From positions 56,471,759-56,535,758 of the forward strand of contig JAKGHH010000003.1 of NCBI GenBank assembly GCA_022828595.1: a stretch of 64,000 nt of DNA, in the 5' to 3' direction. The stretch's first letter is position 1; each line of letters opens with the position of its first letter. The stretch comes from Nelumbo lutea. Taxonomy: Eukaryota > Streptophyta > Magnoliopsida > Proteales > Nelumbonaceae. Below the pieces are notes generated by a model, which worked only from the letters and a program-made list of their open reading frames with translations, searched no databases and was not told where the DNA came from. Of this stretch, positions 43,023-54,861 are shown piece by piece. Made by a program: the position numbers and the translations under genes.

Positions 43023-45128
43023 AAACCACCAAAATCACTCCACAGACAGGAAAGTTTTGAAGGCTAACATCTTTATGGATAAAAGAAAGTGCAACAAAAG
43101 GTAAAATGATAAGGTCAGTATCTACAAACAAAGATAAAACAATAAATGTAATCCTATTTAAGTTAAACTGATTTAACTTGTTCAAATAGCAGGGGACTTT
43201 TCCAATTAGAATCCATAGGAAAATACGACTTAATATGCCCATATTGCCACATTTAACTTGAACAAAGATCAGGCCTGAAAATGGAATAATCATGTGAGAA
43301 ATAGATGCAATTCCCAGTGAAACCTGGAAAATCAGATGCAGAGGAAGATGAGCATTTTCAGTCTATGAAGATCATTTGATAACCCAAGCTTTCTACTTCA
43401 ACCCAATTGGGAGGATGATCAACAATGATATCATGACATATCTATTCTTTCATTTAGCAAAAAAAAAGCTCATAGCTTCTAACAACAATTCCACTAAATA
43501 GAGATTAGGAAGGACAACATTAGGGATCTCAATATCCTAACTGCTCTGGGTTAGAGTTGGACAAAAACTGAAAGCTGATCGGTGTCCTTGATCCCATAGA
43601 ACTCCCCTCATAGAATACAATGCTTATATTTTACCAGTAATGGGTATTTATTTCCATCTTCTGCCTATTTCCATTACCATGTCTACAAATTTCATTGCAG
43701 TATGGAAAAAACAAACAAGTTTTCTGAACCATAAGAATAGTTTCTTCGCCACTTTATAAATTCTAATCAGAAGAAAAGTCGCCATAGAGTCTGAAGAATT
43801 GGGTTTAAGGGTCACTATTTATGAACTGCAACTCACTTGCTTCTTGTATATAACCATTTGAGGCTTGGGTTGAAGAGTTGAGGCCAAGTTCACAATAAAA
43901 TTGGACAGAGAGGGTGGGAAGGAAAGGAGACAGCAAGCAAGAGCAAGAAGGAAAGAAAGAAAGATGCTTCAGATCCAGCTGAACAGGAGGGGTTCAACTG
44001 CAGAGTGCAGAGAGCTGGGAAGGGGCGAATTCCTTGCCAGTGGAGACCATGATTGTGCCCTCAGGCTAAATAAAAGCACAGTATAGTACATCTAGCATTC
44101 TAGCTATAGTTACACCAAAGCGAGGCTAGGCAACAGGAGGGCGCCTTGTTGCCTAGTTGCCTAGGCGATGGGTTTTTTTTCTTTTGAATAAAAATCATGA
44201 ATCCTAGGGTAATTCCCTATGTTCCATAGAAAACAGCAACCATCTTTCACTAGTAGTTGCATATAATCTTCATAAAAAAATGTATAAAATTCATTTAAAC
44301 ATAGAAAATCAACATATTCATGAAAAGATGGAAGAAATAAAAGAAATTTCAGGACGGTTTTTGTCCTAGGAAGAGAAGAAAAGAAAGGATGAAAGATGAT
44401 AACCAATATGTGCTGATTGAACAAAATTACGAGTTCTTCCTTGCTTTCAGTTCAGGTTTTGAAGTCTTCGAGGGTTCAAGACAGTATACATATTGATTGA
44501 ATGCTAATAAAATAAGAAAATAATAAAAATAAAGTAGCATTCCAACTCAGCAAACAAGAAGCATGACTGGATGCTCTGGTTTGTATTCTGTGGATTTCTG
44601 AAGTCCTAATATCCATATGGCTATTTTGCATGGGATGCAGGTACGAGTATAAGAATCTGAGACAAGTTTCAAAGTTCCATACTCAGGAAGCCCCAAAAAG
44701 TAGGATTCAGTGATTTGGCAGATATTCACCAATTTTAAGTTTTTTGTGTTATATTAATAATGGAATAGCTATTGTTAAAGAAACCAAATGAAATTCAACA
44801 GTATAAATAAATGCAAACAATACTAAATAGATGATATTACATATTCAAGGTTATGTATGACATTGGTAAGGCGCTCATTTTGAACTGTCCATGTAGCCAG
44901 ATGGGCTTATAAATTTTTCCAGTGATCTTCTGGTAAAATTGGTATAAGGGGAGCTTTATCAAAACTAGAAACCAGAATGATCTAAAAAGACGGAAGTAAA
45001 CCACTAACACAAGCAGTCTGTTTCAGAACTCAAAAGGCCAACAAAAAATAATGCAGGAAAATAAAACTGAGACTCCTAGAAAGAATGGACCTATCAGGAC
45101 AAAGAAATGGGACAAAAAGATAAACTTC
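43023..45128. other. Gene-free interval
   Basis: No recognisable gene. Around 44110-44170 is a GC-richer hairpin word (GCGAGGCTAGGCAAC... GTTGCCTAGGCGATG). A 61-codon ORF at 43901-44086 (plus) is basic and of unknown origin; I do not call it. Confidence 0.45.
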
Positions 45129-45141
45129 AATATGGCATCAT

Positions 45142-45176
45142 TTTTTTTTATCAATAACAGAAACTTTTTATTAATT
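45142..45176 (-). mobile_element. 35-bp LINE stub with 13-bp target duplication
   Basis: AATATGGCATCAT occurs at 45129-45141 and exactly again at 45177-45189. Between them lie only 35 bp, which on the minus strand end GTTATTGATAAAAAAAA. A poly-A terminus plus a 13-bp duplication is the signature of an extremely 5'-truncated LINE insertion primed at its tail. Confidence 0.75.
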
Positions 45177-45433
45177 AATATGGCATCATGTATATCACCA
45201 ACCATTAGAAGGAAATCAGCAGAACACATCTAGCATTAAAGTATTAGTCTGTGCCCATCTAACCATCTTTTCTAGTCAATGGATTTAGCTGCTGTTAGGA
45301 AGAACTGAAAAGAGATGCAGATGGAGTAACATTAATAATAAAACCAACAACTAGAACCAATGAAGTAACACCTCTCAAACCTCGCCCCTCTATTTGGAGT
45401 TGGCCAGACAAATCTCACTTCAACAGTCCATTG

Positions 45434-45853
45434 CATCAAAGGTGTTATCCTTTGTTAAATTACAAATTTCTAGATCTATTTGAATACTTTAACCCACATA
45501 CTCTCCGGCCACCACATACATCTTTTAGAACCTTCATCTTGAACCAATTCAGTCTTTTTTACTAGTTCATATAGACACATGATCAAACCATATTAGTCTA
45601 CTTCCATTCATTGTTTACCCATTGAGGCTAGAACTCCGTTTTCCATCAAAGGTCGTACCCTTTGTTAAATTAGAAGTTTTAGATCTATTTGAATACTTGA
45701 GCCCACATACCCTCTGGCCACCACATAAATCCTTTGGAACCTTAATCTTGAATCAGATAAGTCTTTTTTACTAGTTCATATAGACACATGATCAAACCAT
45801 ATTAATCTACTTTCATTCATTTTTAACCCATTGAGGCTAGAATTCCTTTTTTT
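45434..45853 (+). repeat. Tandem duplication, 210-bp unit
   Basis: CATCAAAGG starts both copies (45434, 45644). They share CCTTTGTTAAATTA, TAGATCTATTTGAATACTT, GGCCACCACATA and TACTAGTTCATATAGACACA. A third partial copy (ATCAAAACATATTAGTCTAC) at about 46070-46126 abuts the LINE tail. Confidence 0.8.
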
Positions 45854-46126
45854 AATTCTAATCTTTCTACTCTTACCACTCAACTGCATCGAAGTCTTCA
45901 TCTATGGTACCTTCAGTTTATGAACAGCTTTCTTATTAATGCCTTGGTAGGTTCCTTATAAACTGACCTGCCCTTTTGCTTATTGATGCCTTGATGCCCA
46001 ATACTCTGCTCACTGCAAGCCCCTAAATCCAACAAGGCCAGCATCTTCACATGGGAAAAAAAAATATAATCAAAACATATTAGTCTACTTACACTCATTT
46101 TCCAACCATTTAGGTTAGAATTTTTC

Positions 46127-47733
46127 TTTTTTTGATAAGTAATAGGAATTTTATTAGAGATCAATAAAATGATACACAGTGAATGCTTCCTACAAAGAGG
46201 TGCGAGATGCAGCCTTCAAACATCTCAAAAATATTACAATTGAGCCCAAAATATTACAATCCCATACACTAGTCTCATCCCTCTTCTTATCATTGAAGAT
46301 TTTGGCATTTTTTCCCTCCAAAACAGTCCAAACCAAAGCAGCTCCAGCACATACCTCCACAAGACTCTACCTCTTCTCTATGGCCACCTACACCCAAAAA
46401 AACCAAAAAGCTTCTCCCAAAGACCTACAACAAGGGGCAACAGATTAGTAAGTGGTAGCAACTTTCTCCATTGGCTTTGCAAAGGATACACCAGTTAGGG
46501 GAGATACTGAGACCAGGTCTTCTTTTCTGTAAGTTGTCCAAAGTGTTTATTTTTTCAAGAGACACTTCCCAGCAAAGAGCTCCTACTTTAGGAGGAATGG
46601 GTTTGGACCAAATATCCTTACTATTAAAGGGTTGAAGGTTAGGGATCAAGCACAAAGCAGAGAAAAAAAGAAGCACAAGTAAAAAATCCCAATAGATTAG
46701 GGATCCAAATGCGAGCATCAAGTTTAGAAGGGTCCAAGCAAACAGGATCAAGAGTTTGAAGAAGCAAGGCAGCCTGGTCAAGCTCAAAGTTTTTCAAATA
46801 TCTCATAAATCCCAAGTTCTAGAAAAAACCAGCAGATTGTGAGAAAAACACAAACCTCTGAATTGGTTCATTTCAAAAAGAGAGATGAAATACAAGGAAG
46901 GAAAGAGGTCCTTGAGGGTTAAGTTACCAATCCAAACATCCTCCCAAAACAAAACCCCATTTTCAGTACACACATCATACCTGATCAGGCTTAAGAATTG
47001 GGGAAGAATGCTATGTATAGCCTTCCATGGAGTGTTCAAAGTAGCCTATTGAGATATACCAGCATCCCAACCATTACCTGCACCTCCATGAATACTTTCT
47101 ACAACTTTTTTCCAAAGCCTTTCCGTTCCCAAAGGCCATCTCTACATCCATTTACCCAGCAAAGCTATATTTTTCTTCCCTAATACCGAAGCCTAAACCC
47201 TAACCAAGTGATCATTTTTTTCTTCACCAGGCTCCCACAAGAAATCCCTCATAATCTTCTCTACTTTTCAACACCTCCCACTGTGGCATCCTAAAGACAG
47301 GTAGAACGTAAATTGGAAGATTTTTCTAAGTAATACAACCCCCAAGAGAAACATCCAAGCCACCAACTTCTTTGCATGGTTTTTTACAATAAGATTCCAC
47401 CTTCCCTCCCTTGGGTTGGCTCCTAATGGCATTACTAGGTATTTCAAAGGCCAGCTAGAGGTAGGACAAACAAAGGACTTCGCCACCCCACCCAACTCCC
47501 CCAAATTCAACCCGACTACAAATCTTTTCAAAATTGATCTTCAACTTAGAGACAAGTTCAAACAACTTTACCACCCATTTCAAGTTCCTTGCCTTCTGTG
47601 GGTCCTCAGTCTCACAAAAGATAATAGTATCATCCACAAATTGCAAGTGTGTTACAACAGTGCCCTCTTTACCTACCCTCCAACCTCTAAAATATCCAAC
47701 CCTACCAATCCAAAATTCAAGTATCTCAAGCAA
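46127..47733 (-). pseudogene. 5'-truncated L1-type LINE relic (RT C-terminal half and zf-RVT)
   Basis: Read on the minus strand. 47733-47455 holds the reverse transcriptase catalytic box HLQFVDDTIIFCE and KLKINFEK. 47531-47268 reads FVCPTSSWPLKYLVMPLGAN and VAWMFLLG. 47039-46803 has VLFWEDVWIG and LFPSLYFIS. 46787-46425 ends with the zinc-binding zf-RVT block WSKPIPPKVG and CILCKANGESCYHLLICC. The 3' end at 46127-46133 is a short A-run preceded by ATTACTTATC. Frames change at least three times and stops are frequent. The N-terminal endonuclease and the first half of the RT are absent, as expected from incomplete reverse transcription. The gene is dead. Confidence 0.88.
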
Positions 47734-48702
47734 TATGTACTATTGCGCTATTCACCTAAAAGATTTCAATTGGAAATGGTAAGCACTCCTCATTTGGGTC
47801 ATTATAGCCAGACATGTTACTGAAGCAACAATCCACCTATACTACGAGAACAACGGAGATACTACAAGTTAACATCTAAAACTTAAATCTGTGGCCTTAA
47901 ATTATAGTGTCTTCTGTACTAGCAATTCTTGTATAAAAGGTCCTCATCATTAAAATGCACAACCTACATTGATTAAACCAATACATTTGCCTTCTATGGC
48001 AAGCTTCCTTTAAATGTTGCAGATTGTTTCATCCTCAGAAGTAATGAAAATCGTAGTGTTAGAAAAAAACATGCACAACTGAACTGGATGCAAAATTTGC
48101 ACGCAATTTGGATTTGCACCACAAACAAATGGTGCCTTTATATCATACTAAGAGATATCTTGCCACCTTCCATAAGTACTAGCAAACAGGTTAAGAAAAG
48201 GAAATATTGCATTTTTCTCATAACACTTGCTGCCAAATCAAGCATTTAACCTATTGTACCAAATAAAACCTCAGTATTTAGTATTTGTTTTCTTAAGAAA
48301 TAAGAACCAGAGAAAATAAAAACTATTGAAACATGTAAGTACAGGAATATTTTGCCATCAATCAAAGCAGAAAGTATTCTTTCTAGTTCACAAGAAATAT
48401 CCAAATGGTGAAAAACTGCCTTGCATTGTAGAAGATTTGTTTCCCTCCTTTCCCTACTTTCACTCACCTTCACCCTCTGGTGAACATTCCCCAGGTTAAT
48501 TGCCCCAGGATTCAGATAAATAAGACCAAGTAATAAAAGCAAAAGAGGACCTTATCACAAACAAAAACAAGCCATTAAACCAGTACAGAAGAATGTCATT
48601 ACATTCATTCAGTATTAGGAACAAGATAGAAATATCTCTGGGATAGCCCATGCCCTGCCAGTTACAAGAAGTTGGTTACTCAAAACACCGACAGTTAAAC
48701 TC
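47734..48702. other. 3' flank of GnT-II; no gene
   Basis: No coding signal. Sequence just left of 48703 probably includes the 3' UTR of the GnT-II gene. A 98-codon minus ORF at 48246-48542 is unrecognised. Confidence 0.45.
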
Positions 48703-49998
48703 TCAACCTGGTAGTGGAGTGCTGCCCAAGTAATACATTTTTGCAAAATCCAAACAAAGCTGGTGATCCCTCATATCTCCCCAGCCGCCCCAACCTTTAA
48801 ATCCAGCTTGATACCCTGATTGACGCTTGTAAATATGCACTTCCCAGTCTGAATTGACGTTTGTAATCCTGTCAACCTCTTCTATTGCTATGTTGACAGA
48901 GCCATTGTCAATGCAAGCACCTTGCTCCCCTTGTCCTTGATGCAAGCCACACTTACCAAAGTGAGCTGCACTTGCCCTAGGTCCCCTTAGTGTATAAACA
49001 GGACCACCGAAGGAGGGATAAACAGTAGCCCACATTGTTATATCCCAGTTATAATCATCAAAGAAGCAAAATTCCCTTGCCCTAGAGTGGATCTTCCTCC
49101 AAACTGTCCTGTTAAAAGCATAACCAATGTTCCCAATCTTCTCAGCAATCAAACTTGCCCAACCTTCACCCCTTGAGTTCACATCAGATGGTGCCAAGTT
49201 AGCAGCATAGCAATCGGAACACTTCTGAGCCTTCAGCTTGGTAAGTAGCTGAATATTCCGGTATGCATTAGGAAAAATAAAGTGGTCTTCCTCTATAAAG
49301 AGGATATGACCTGAATGTTGCCGGGTCTCTTTCAACCCATCCCACACTGTGTTCATCATCCACCACCAGTGATGCTTCAACGACACAATCTTCGGAGATC
49401 GGTGGTTCAAATACTGATCAGGATTACCTTTGCAGTGCTTCTTGGATGGATCATCTTTCTGCTGGCAGTCCCCAGGAGAGACACCAGGAAAGCTATTGGG
49501 GAACAAGTGGGGTGAGTAAGGGGCAAAGATCTGCTTTACTTGGCAGAATCGAATGCTTTTAACTATCTTATTCATTTCTTCAAAGTATCCATCGTGGCTG
49601 ACTATCAACAAAGTTTCACCAATACCCTCTACCTTAGACAAGCTCTCTACAACTACTTTGAGATACTGAGGCCGGTTATGAACGTACAGAACAAGTGTTA
49701 TATGGTCCTCTGCAAGATTTGGAAAAAGATCCAAGTTTCTTGGGGGCAACCAATTTCTTTTCTCCAATGAAACCGACAATTTGGTCTGTTTAGGGAGTCC
49801 GGATTTTTCTCTGGAGACTAAGGCTGTATGCTGCACAATACCTTCTTCAACTTCATCAGAATCCCACGTAATATGATAAACTGAACCTGTTCTCCAGAGA
49901 AAAAACAGCAGCAGAACCCCCAAGAAGGCAACTACAGCCACATGTAATATCCGACGGAAAGCCGCATGCTTGATGCGGTTTTTCCTATCCAAACTCAT
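48703..49998 (-). CDS. GNTII: Alpha-1,6-mannosyl-glycoprotein 2-beta-N-acetylglucosaminyltransferase (GnT-II)
   Basis: A single uninterrupted minus-strand reading frame. It encodes the medial-Golgi enzyme that adds GlcNAc from UDP-GlcNAc in beta-1,2 linkage to the alpha-1,6 mannose arm of N-glycans, after GnT-I and mannosidase II (CAZy GT16). Evidence: a basic cytosolic tip and one membrane anchor (HVAVVAFLGVLLLFFLW, near residues 19-35), a short stem, then VLYVHNRPQYL, LIVSHDGYFEEM, the metal/nucleotide-binding acidic box FIEEDHFIFPNAY, SPKIVSLKHHWWWMMNTVWD, and FCFFDDYNWDITMWATVYPS. The C-terminal region has GWGGWGD. The start at 49998 (MSLDRKNRIK) gives 431 residues, close to plant GnT-II length (about 430). 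The frame stays open upstream to another ATG at 50103, adding 35 hydrophobic residues that the family lacks, so I prefer the internal start. Intronless, as I recall for Arabidopsis GnT-II. No break seen; likely functional. Confidence 0.95.
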   Translation of the reverse strand: MSLDRKNRIKHAAFRRILHVAVVAFLGVLLLFFLWRTGSVYHITWDSDEVEEGIVQHTALVSREKSGLPKQTKLSVSLEKRNWLPPRNLDLFPNLAEDHITLVLYVHNRPQYLKVVVESLSKVEGIGETLLIVSHDGYFEEMNKIVKSIRFCQVKQIFAPYSPHLFPNSFPGVSPGDCQQKDDPSKKHCKGNPDQYLNHRSPKIVSLKHHWWWMMNTVWDGLKETRQHSGHILFIEEDHFIFPNAYRNIQLLTKLKAQKCSDCYAANLAPSDVNSRGEGWASLIAEKIGNIGYAFNRTVWRKIHSRAREFCFFDDYNWDITMWATVYPSFGGPVYTLRGPRASAAHFGKCGLHQGQGEQGACIDNGSVNIAIEEVDRITNVNSDWEVHIYKRQSGYQAGFKGWGGWGDMRDHQLCLDFAKMYYLGSTPLPG

Positions 49999-51705
49999 TA
50001 GTTTGTTGCTCAGAGAAACAAACCCCGAAAGACTACCAACTACAAGACTAATTACACCATCCACAGCCAACGAAGAAAGAATCAATGAACAGGTCAACAC
50101 CACAACTCGCAGAACCCATTGAATATTAGATCAAACGAAATAAAGGGTAAGAATCATACGCCTCTTGCATCATCTTTACAGTAAGATACGAGCATCCAAC
50201 GCTTCAAACGAAGACAAGCAGTGCATTTTACACCAAACTTTTGATGCTTGCGACCAAATCCGGGGACCCCCAATACACAAACACCCCAAAGCACTCTGGT
50301 TTTTGCTTATACATCTCAAAATCTCTCAGCCCAAGACACGGATCGCAGATAATTCAAGACACCGTAAAAAAGACGAAAGAAGAGAAACCCACCATGAGAT
50401 ACGTCGAATATCCAACAGGGTTGCCTCAAAATCTATATTCCAAACATCAGATTTGCTCAAGAGCGGAAAACCTCAAAAGCCATCTAGACGACCTGACTCC
50501 CGAGTCCTGACTCCTGAGGAGCTCTCGTGGAAACTGCAGGGAACAGTGGAATAAAGACTAATTCAAGGGAAGTCCTCCAGGTCTTTGGTCTTCACGATAG
50601 AAGACTTTGAATCTTCTTGCTTCAGAAAAAATCGGTCCAAGCTTTCAAAGTCTTAATCGAGTGCCGTAGTGTTTACTTGATTACTTCCGGAATTACTTGT
50701 TTTTTTTTTTTTTTTAATCTGCTACGGTCGTTTGATTAACTGATAGGAAACTGAATCTGGCTGAAGTATGATTACCATTAATTAAAGGGGTTGTTATTGT
50801 GCAGTTGTCCTGAATTTCTGATAAATACTTAATCTACCTTTATGATTTCATAAACTACTTAAAGTACCCATATGATTCCTGATAATGGGAAACCCCTTTT
50901 ATTAGTTTTTCGCCACATTCCCTTAACATTTCTCGCAATTATTAACTTTGCCTTCATGGTCTTTGTGTTCATATGTTGGCCAAACATGTCCTAACTATTA
51001 ATCACATACATACATGATCTTTGTGTCCTTATTTTTTATACTCTGCTATTATTCATGATTGTAATCATAAACAGTTAAATTAATGAATTTGGTTATGAAA
51101 TAAAATTAGATTAAACAAAATTATTAGTGATGAATTTTGCAAAAAAAGGGGAATTATTAGTGATGAATATCACCAAATACCAAACAAAGTTAGATTCCAT
51201 GGATCCATTAAACCAAATCTATGAAGATGGATGCCATAGAAAAAGTGGTGAAAGAGATCAAGAAGATGGATGCCATGGAAAAACCTTCTAAGAAAGGTTG
51301 CTATGTATGTGTTATCTAAATGAATCTCTTTCAAATCAATGATTCTTCTATTTTGGGCCTTTGGTGACCCCTCAAATCTACGATTCAAATTGATATTGTT
51401 CCCTTTCATTCATTAGTGTGCATATTGATACCATGTTTGGGTTCTACTTTGCCTTTTTGGTTTGATGTTGATTGGTCTCTTTGGTAAACTCCAACTCTCA
51501 TTAAAAAGCCTTTGGAAATGCTATCTCAGAGAGAGTTCCTCTATTTCATATGAATTTTTGCCATTCCCCAAATTTGATCATGTCATTTTAAGTACTTACA
51601 TTCAAAAGCTTCTTTTGGGGGTTCTGAGTGACCATCTCGGCTACTAGATCATAGGCATGAGTTTATATGGTTCCGCACACATCTCACAACACATCTAAGT
51701 GTGCA
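49999..51705. other. 5' flank of GnT-II; no second gene
   Basis: Contains the likely 5' UTR and promoter of GnT-II. Plus-strand ORFs at 50165-50554 and 50241-50510 overlap this leader region and match no family. 50701-50716 is a T-run. A short repeat, AAGATGGATGCCAT(A/G)GAAAA, occurs at about 51224 and 51262. Confidence 0.5.
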
Positions 51706-51708
51706 TTA

Positions 51709-51915
51709 GGCTCAGTTTGGTAGGAGTACGAACACAAATATGTATTGTGCAAATACATACAAAATACAAGGTTTTGCACTCTACAAATTTGTATTTGTAC
51801 TCCCTCCAGAAGAGTACAAATGCAAATATGTATAGTGTAAATACATACAAAATAATACAAAATATAAGGTTTTATGCTCTATATATTTGCATTTGTACTC
51901 CTTCCAAACTCAGCC
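51709..51915. mobile_element. Tourist-like MITE, dimeric, 207 bp
   Basis: Ends GGCTCAGTTTGG and CCAAACTCAGCC are inverted repeats flanked by TTA on both sides (51706-51708 and 51916-51918), as expected for PIF/Harbinger. The interior is two head-to-tail hairpin units of about 100 bp (GAGTACGAACACAAATATG... and GAGTACAAATGCAAATATG...). A monomer copy is at 53340-53426. Confidence 0.65.
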
Positions 51916-52071
51916 TTAGAAACATTTCCCGTACTTGTCATGGGGAGATGTTCACAATTGAGATGTGCTATGGGGCACACTACGTGGATAGTGCTTTCAA
52001 ATAATATAAAGTTTCATGAAATAAATTGCAAAGCTTCCCAGATCTCCTCAAAAAATTAAAAAAAAAAAGCA

Positions 52072-52178
52072 TTCCAACATGTTCCAACATGATCTATATA
52101 TCTATACATCTCATACATGGTGGGTCCCAGCCTTATGGTGAGATGTGTGGACATAGATCATGTTCGAAGTGTGTTGGA
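52072..52178. repeat. Foldback element (CCAACATG...CATGTTGG family), copy 1
   Basis: The left arm AACATGATCTATATATCTAT and ACATCTCA pair with TGAGATGT and ACATAGATCATGTT at the right. Confidence 0.6.
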
Positions 52179-52239
52179 CAGTTTTTATTGGGAGGAGATC
52201 CCAACTTAAGCTTCCAACTATTACAATGACCATAAAGTT

Positions 52240-52826
52240 CAAGGTGGGGACCATATTCCTTATCCCAACCTAGAGGTGTAAATCAGGTTGTACTGCTCGC
52301 GGCCCGACATGACGGTCCGTGGGCCGTGCCAGGCTTGACACGATCGTGTGGACCATGCTGGGCCTGGGGTTTAGGTCCACGGGTCGGAACAACACGACCC
52401 AAGCGACCCATTTTACACCTCTGTTCCAACCCCAATTTTGAAACAAATCCCCATCTGGGATACAAGTTACCCTCCATTCCTAATCCCTGATAGAATCCCC
52501 AAAAGTTTTAATTATAAGTATTTTTTGGAAAATAGATTTATTTAAAATAAAGGAAAGTTTTAAAATATAAATAAAATTTTAAATATATTTTTAATAATAT
52601 AATATAAATAATATATTCATATATAATAATATAATATATTTAATATATAATTGGGGTTGGGGCAGGGTGGAAACTTCACTCCCCATCCTCGACTGGGATC
52701 CCTATTAATCTCCATCGCCGCCCTCAACCTTGCCAAGGCAATAATCTCCACCCCCAACCCCATCAAGTCGAGAAGGCTAATACCTGATGGGGATAGGGAA
52801 AATTGCCATCCCTACATGAAGCAACA
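52240..52826. mobile_element. Second hAT-like MITE of the 5751 family, disrupted
   Basis: The right end GGGAAAATTGCCATCCCTA matches the terminus at 6142-6160. Interior blocks GGTGGGGACCATATTCC, GAATCCCCAAAA(G/A)TT and ATTGGGGTTGGGGCAGGG run parallel to the copy at 5751-6160. The left terminus is eroded. It is split by the element at 52271-52423. Confidence 0.65.
52271..52423. mobile_element. Small hAT-like MITE nested in the previous one, 153 bp
   Basis: Inverted ends TAGAGGTGTAAAT and ATTTTACACCTCTG. Flanks TCCCAACC (52263-52270) and TTCCAACC (52424-52431) form an 8-bp target duplication with one mismatch. GC-rich interior (CGGCCCGACATGACGG, GGGCCGTGCCAGGC). Confidence 0.75.
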
Positions 52827-52942
52827 TAAAAATTGTAAACATTGGATCAGCTTCAACCATAATGGTATCCTTTGTCCAAAACCATCTTAAGAACCTCTCT
52901 AATTGCCCATATATTAGGAGTTTTGATTTACCACCAACAACA

Positions 52943-53079
52943 CACTACTAACAAAGCTTCCAACATGATGTATGGTGGTCACACATCTCAAACATGTTTT
53001 GTACTTGTATGTTGTTCTTGATGGGGTCTTGTGTTGATGTATGATCATAGATCATGTTAGAAGCATGTTGGTAGTAGTA
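52943..53079. repeat. Foldback element (CCAACATG...CATGTTGG family), copy 2
   Basis: Left arm ACTACTAACAAAGCTTCCAA then CATGATGTATG pairs with CATAGATCATG and GAAGCATGTTGGTAGTAGT. Confidence 0.65.
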
Positions 53080-54861
53080 CCAAATGGAACAGCACCACCC
53101 GTAGCTGAAGAAAAAGTGTCCCTTTGCTTGAGAAAAGTCTTCAAGCACAGGTTTGAAGAATATGTTCTAGATCCATATGATAGCTAGGGATCCAAAGAAA
53201 GTACCTTGTACAGATGGAGACTTATCAATCTCTCTTTGAGAAATCAATGAAAGGGTTGCAGTCGACCCTAAACCTATGGATAATCCTGCATACGGAGGAG
53301 CTTCTTTTAGTAGGGACAAAGGAATCAATAGCATTTAATGCTCAGTTTGGAAGGATTACAAATACAAATATATAGAGTGCAAAGCCTCTTATTTTGTATG
53401 TATTTGTACTCCTTCCAAACTGAGCCAAAGATTCACATTTTAGCAATCTCAATTGAAGTATTCCCAATAAACACAAAGTAGCCACAAAGCCATCCCTCAC
53501 AATGTTCTTCAATAACTCCTGCAGCTATCCTTTGAAGTAGCCTTGCAAGCACCATAGGTATTGAGCTTACACCATCTCTCAGGAGGGGATTTCTACTTAA
53601 TATCCCTCTAACCTTTTTTGGCAACTTGTTGTCCTGTGAGTAAGCTGCAACTATAAAACTCCATGACAAAATCATTAATTCGATTTATTGCTTGTTCAAG
53701 AGGGAAAAACTTATTTTTTAAACACTATCTTCATTCTTTTATTTCCATATAAACTAGGTTATATAATAGAAATAAACTTGCTTTTGTTCTCTAGGCTCAC
53801 ATATATTATGGTGAATAGACCTATTCAGAGACCAGGTTCAAGTTGGGCTTTGCCTCTTTATTAATAGAACATGACCAAGCTTGTCATAATCCCAACCCAA
53901 CCATTGGGTCTAGATTTTGAGCCCAAGGTCAGGCCATCCGATCAGGATGCTTGGCCCATCAATAGGTCTAGTTGTGAAACCCATGAGAGAAGTCACTATT
54001 TTAAAAACCAAACCAAATGTTAAACCATTTTCCCCCTTATATATTAGGTTTAATTTAATTTTTTTTTTGGTCTTAGTTTTTATGTTTTCATAAAAAAAAG
54101 CTAAAAAATGATATTTGAGGCCAAAAAAGGATAAAAAAATTATGGCCTTAATCGAACCATAAAGTGTAAAGTTATGGCCTTTAAAAGTTTTCATATACAT
54201 ATAATTTGTAACATGTGACCCAATAACCAGGTCAAGTAGGCCAACGATTCACCTACATGGGCCAAATGGGTTTTGACAAAACCAATGGTTTTTTGTCAAC
54301 TTCCTAATTTGGAAATTACCTGGACTTGAATTTTATTTGGATGATGATTTGAGTAGTTCAATAATTGGAATCAACGGTAGGTTGAAAACACTACCTTAAA
54401 GTATAGGGTGGCAGTGTAATTTACCTTAAGATTTAAGATGATAAAAACTGTATGTATTTAATGTTTATAGTTGAAGTCACTTTATCAATTTCATGATATA
54501 TATTTTAGGGGCAAAATGATATTTTATTATTAAGGGCACTTTGATAAAATATTTATTTAATCTTAATTTTGTATTTTATAACAAACCCCTAGTAGTTTTG
54601 TGGTAAGGGACATAATTAACAGGTAAACCTCAAAGGAAGTCTATTTTTTATTGAAATTAGAAGAGAGGTCCAAGTAATCTACCTTTGTAGAAACACTAAA
54701 AAGGGGTAAAAGACTTAAAAATACCTTGAGGTTTCATAAATTGACTTAAACATATTCTAAGTTTTTCAAAAAGACTTAAATATGCCTTGTGGGTTGACCT
54801 CACTGGACTTAAACATACCCTCCACCAATGAAAAAACATGTGTGAAGTCATTTAAAATTAA
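53080..54861. other. Gene-free interval
   Basis: Holds the 87-bp monomer MITE at 53340-53426 (GCTCAGTTTGGAAGGA...TCCTTCCAAACTGAGC). The rest has no recognisable gene or repeat. Minus ORFs at 53433-53675 and 53910-54200 are unrecognised. Confidence 0.5.

Noticed and set aside
50165..50554. 129-codon plus ORF upstream of GnT-II
   Set aside because: Lies over the probable GnT-II leader on the opposite strand and has no recognisable domain.
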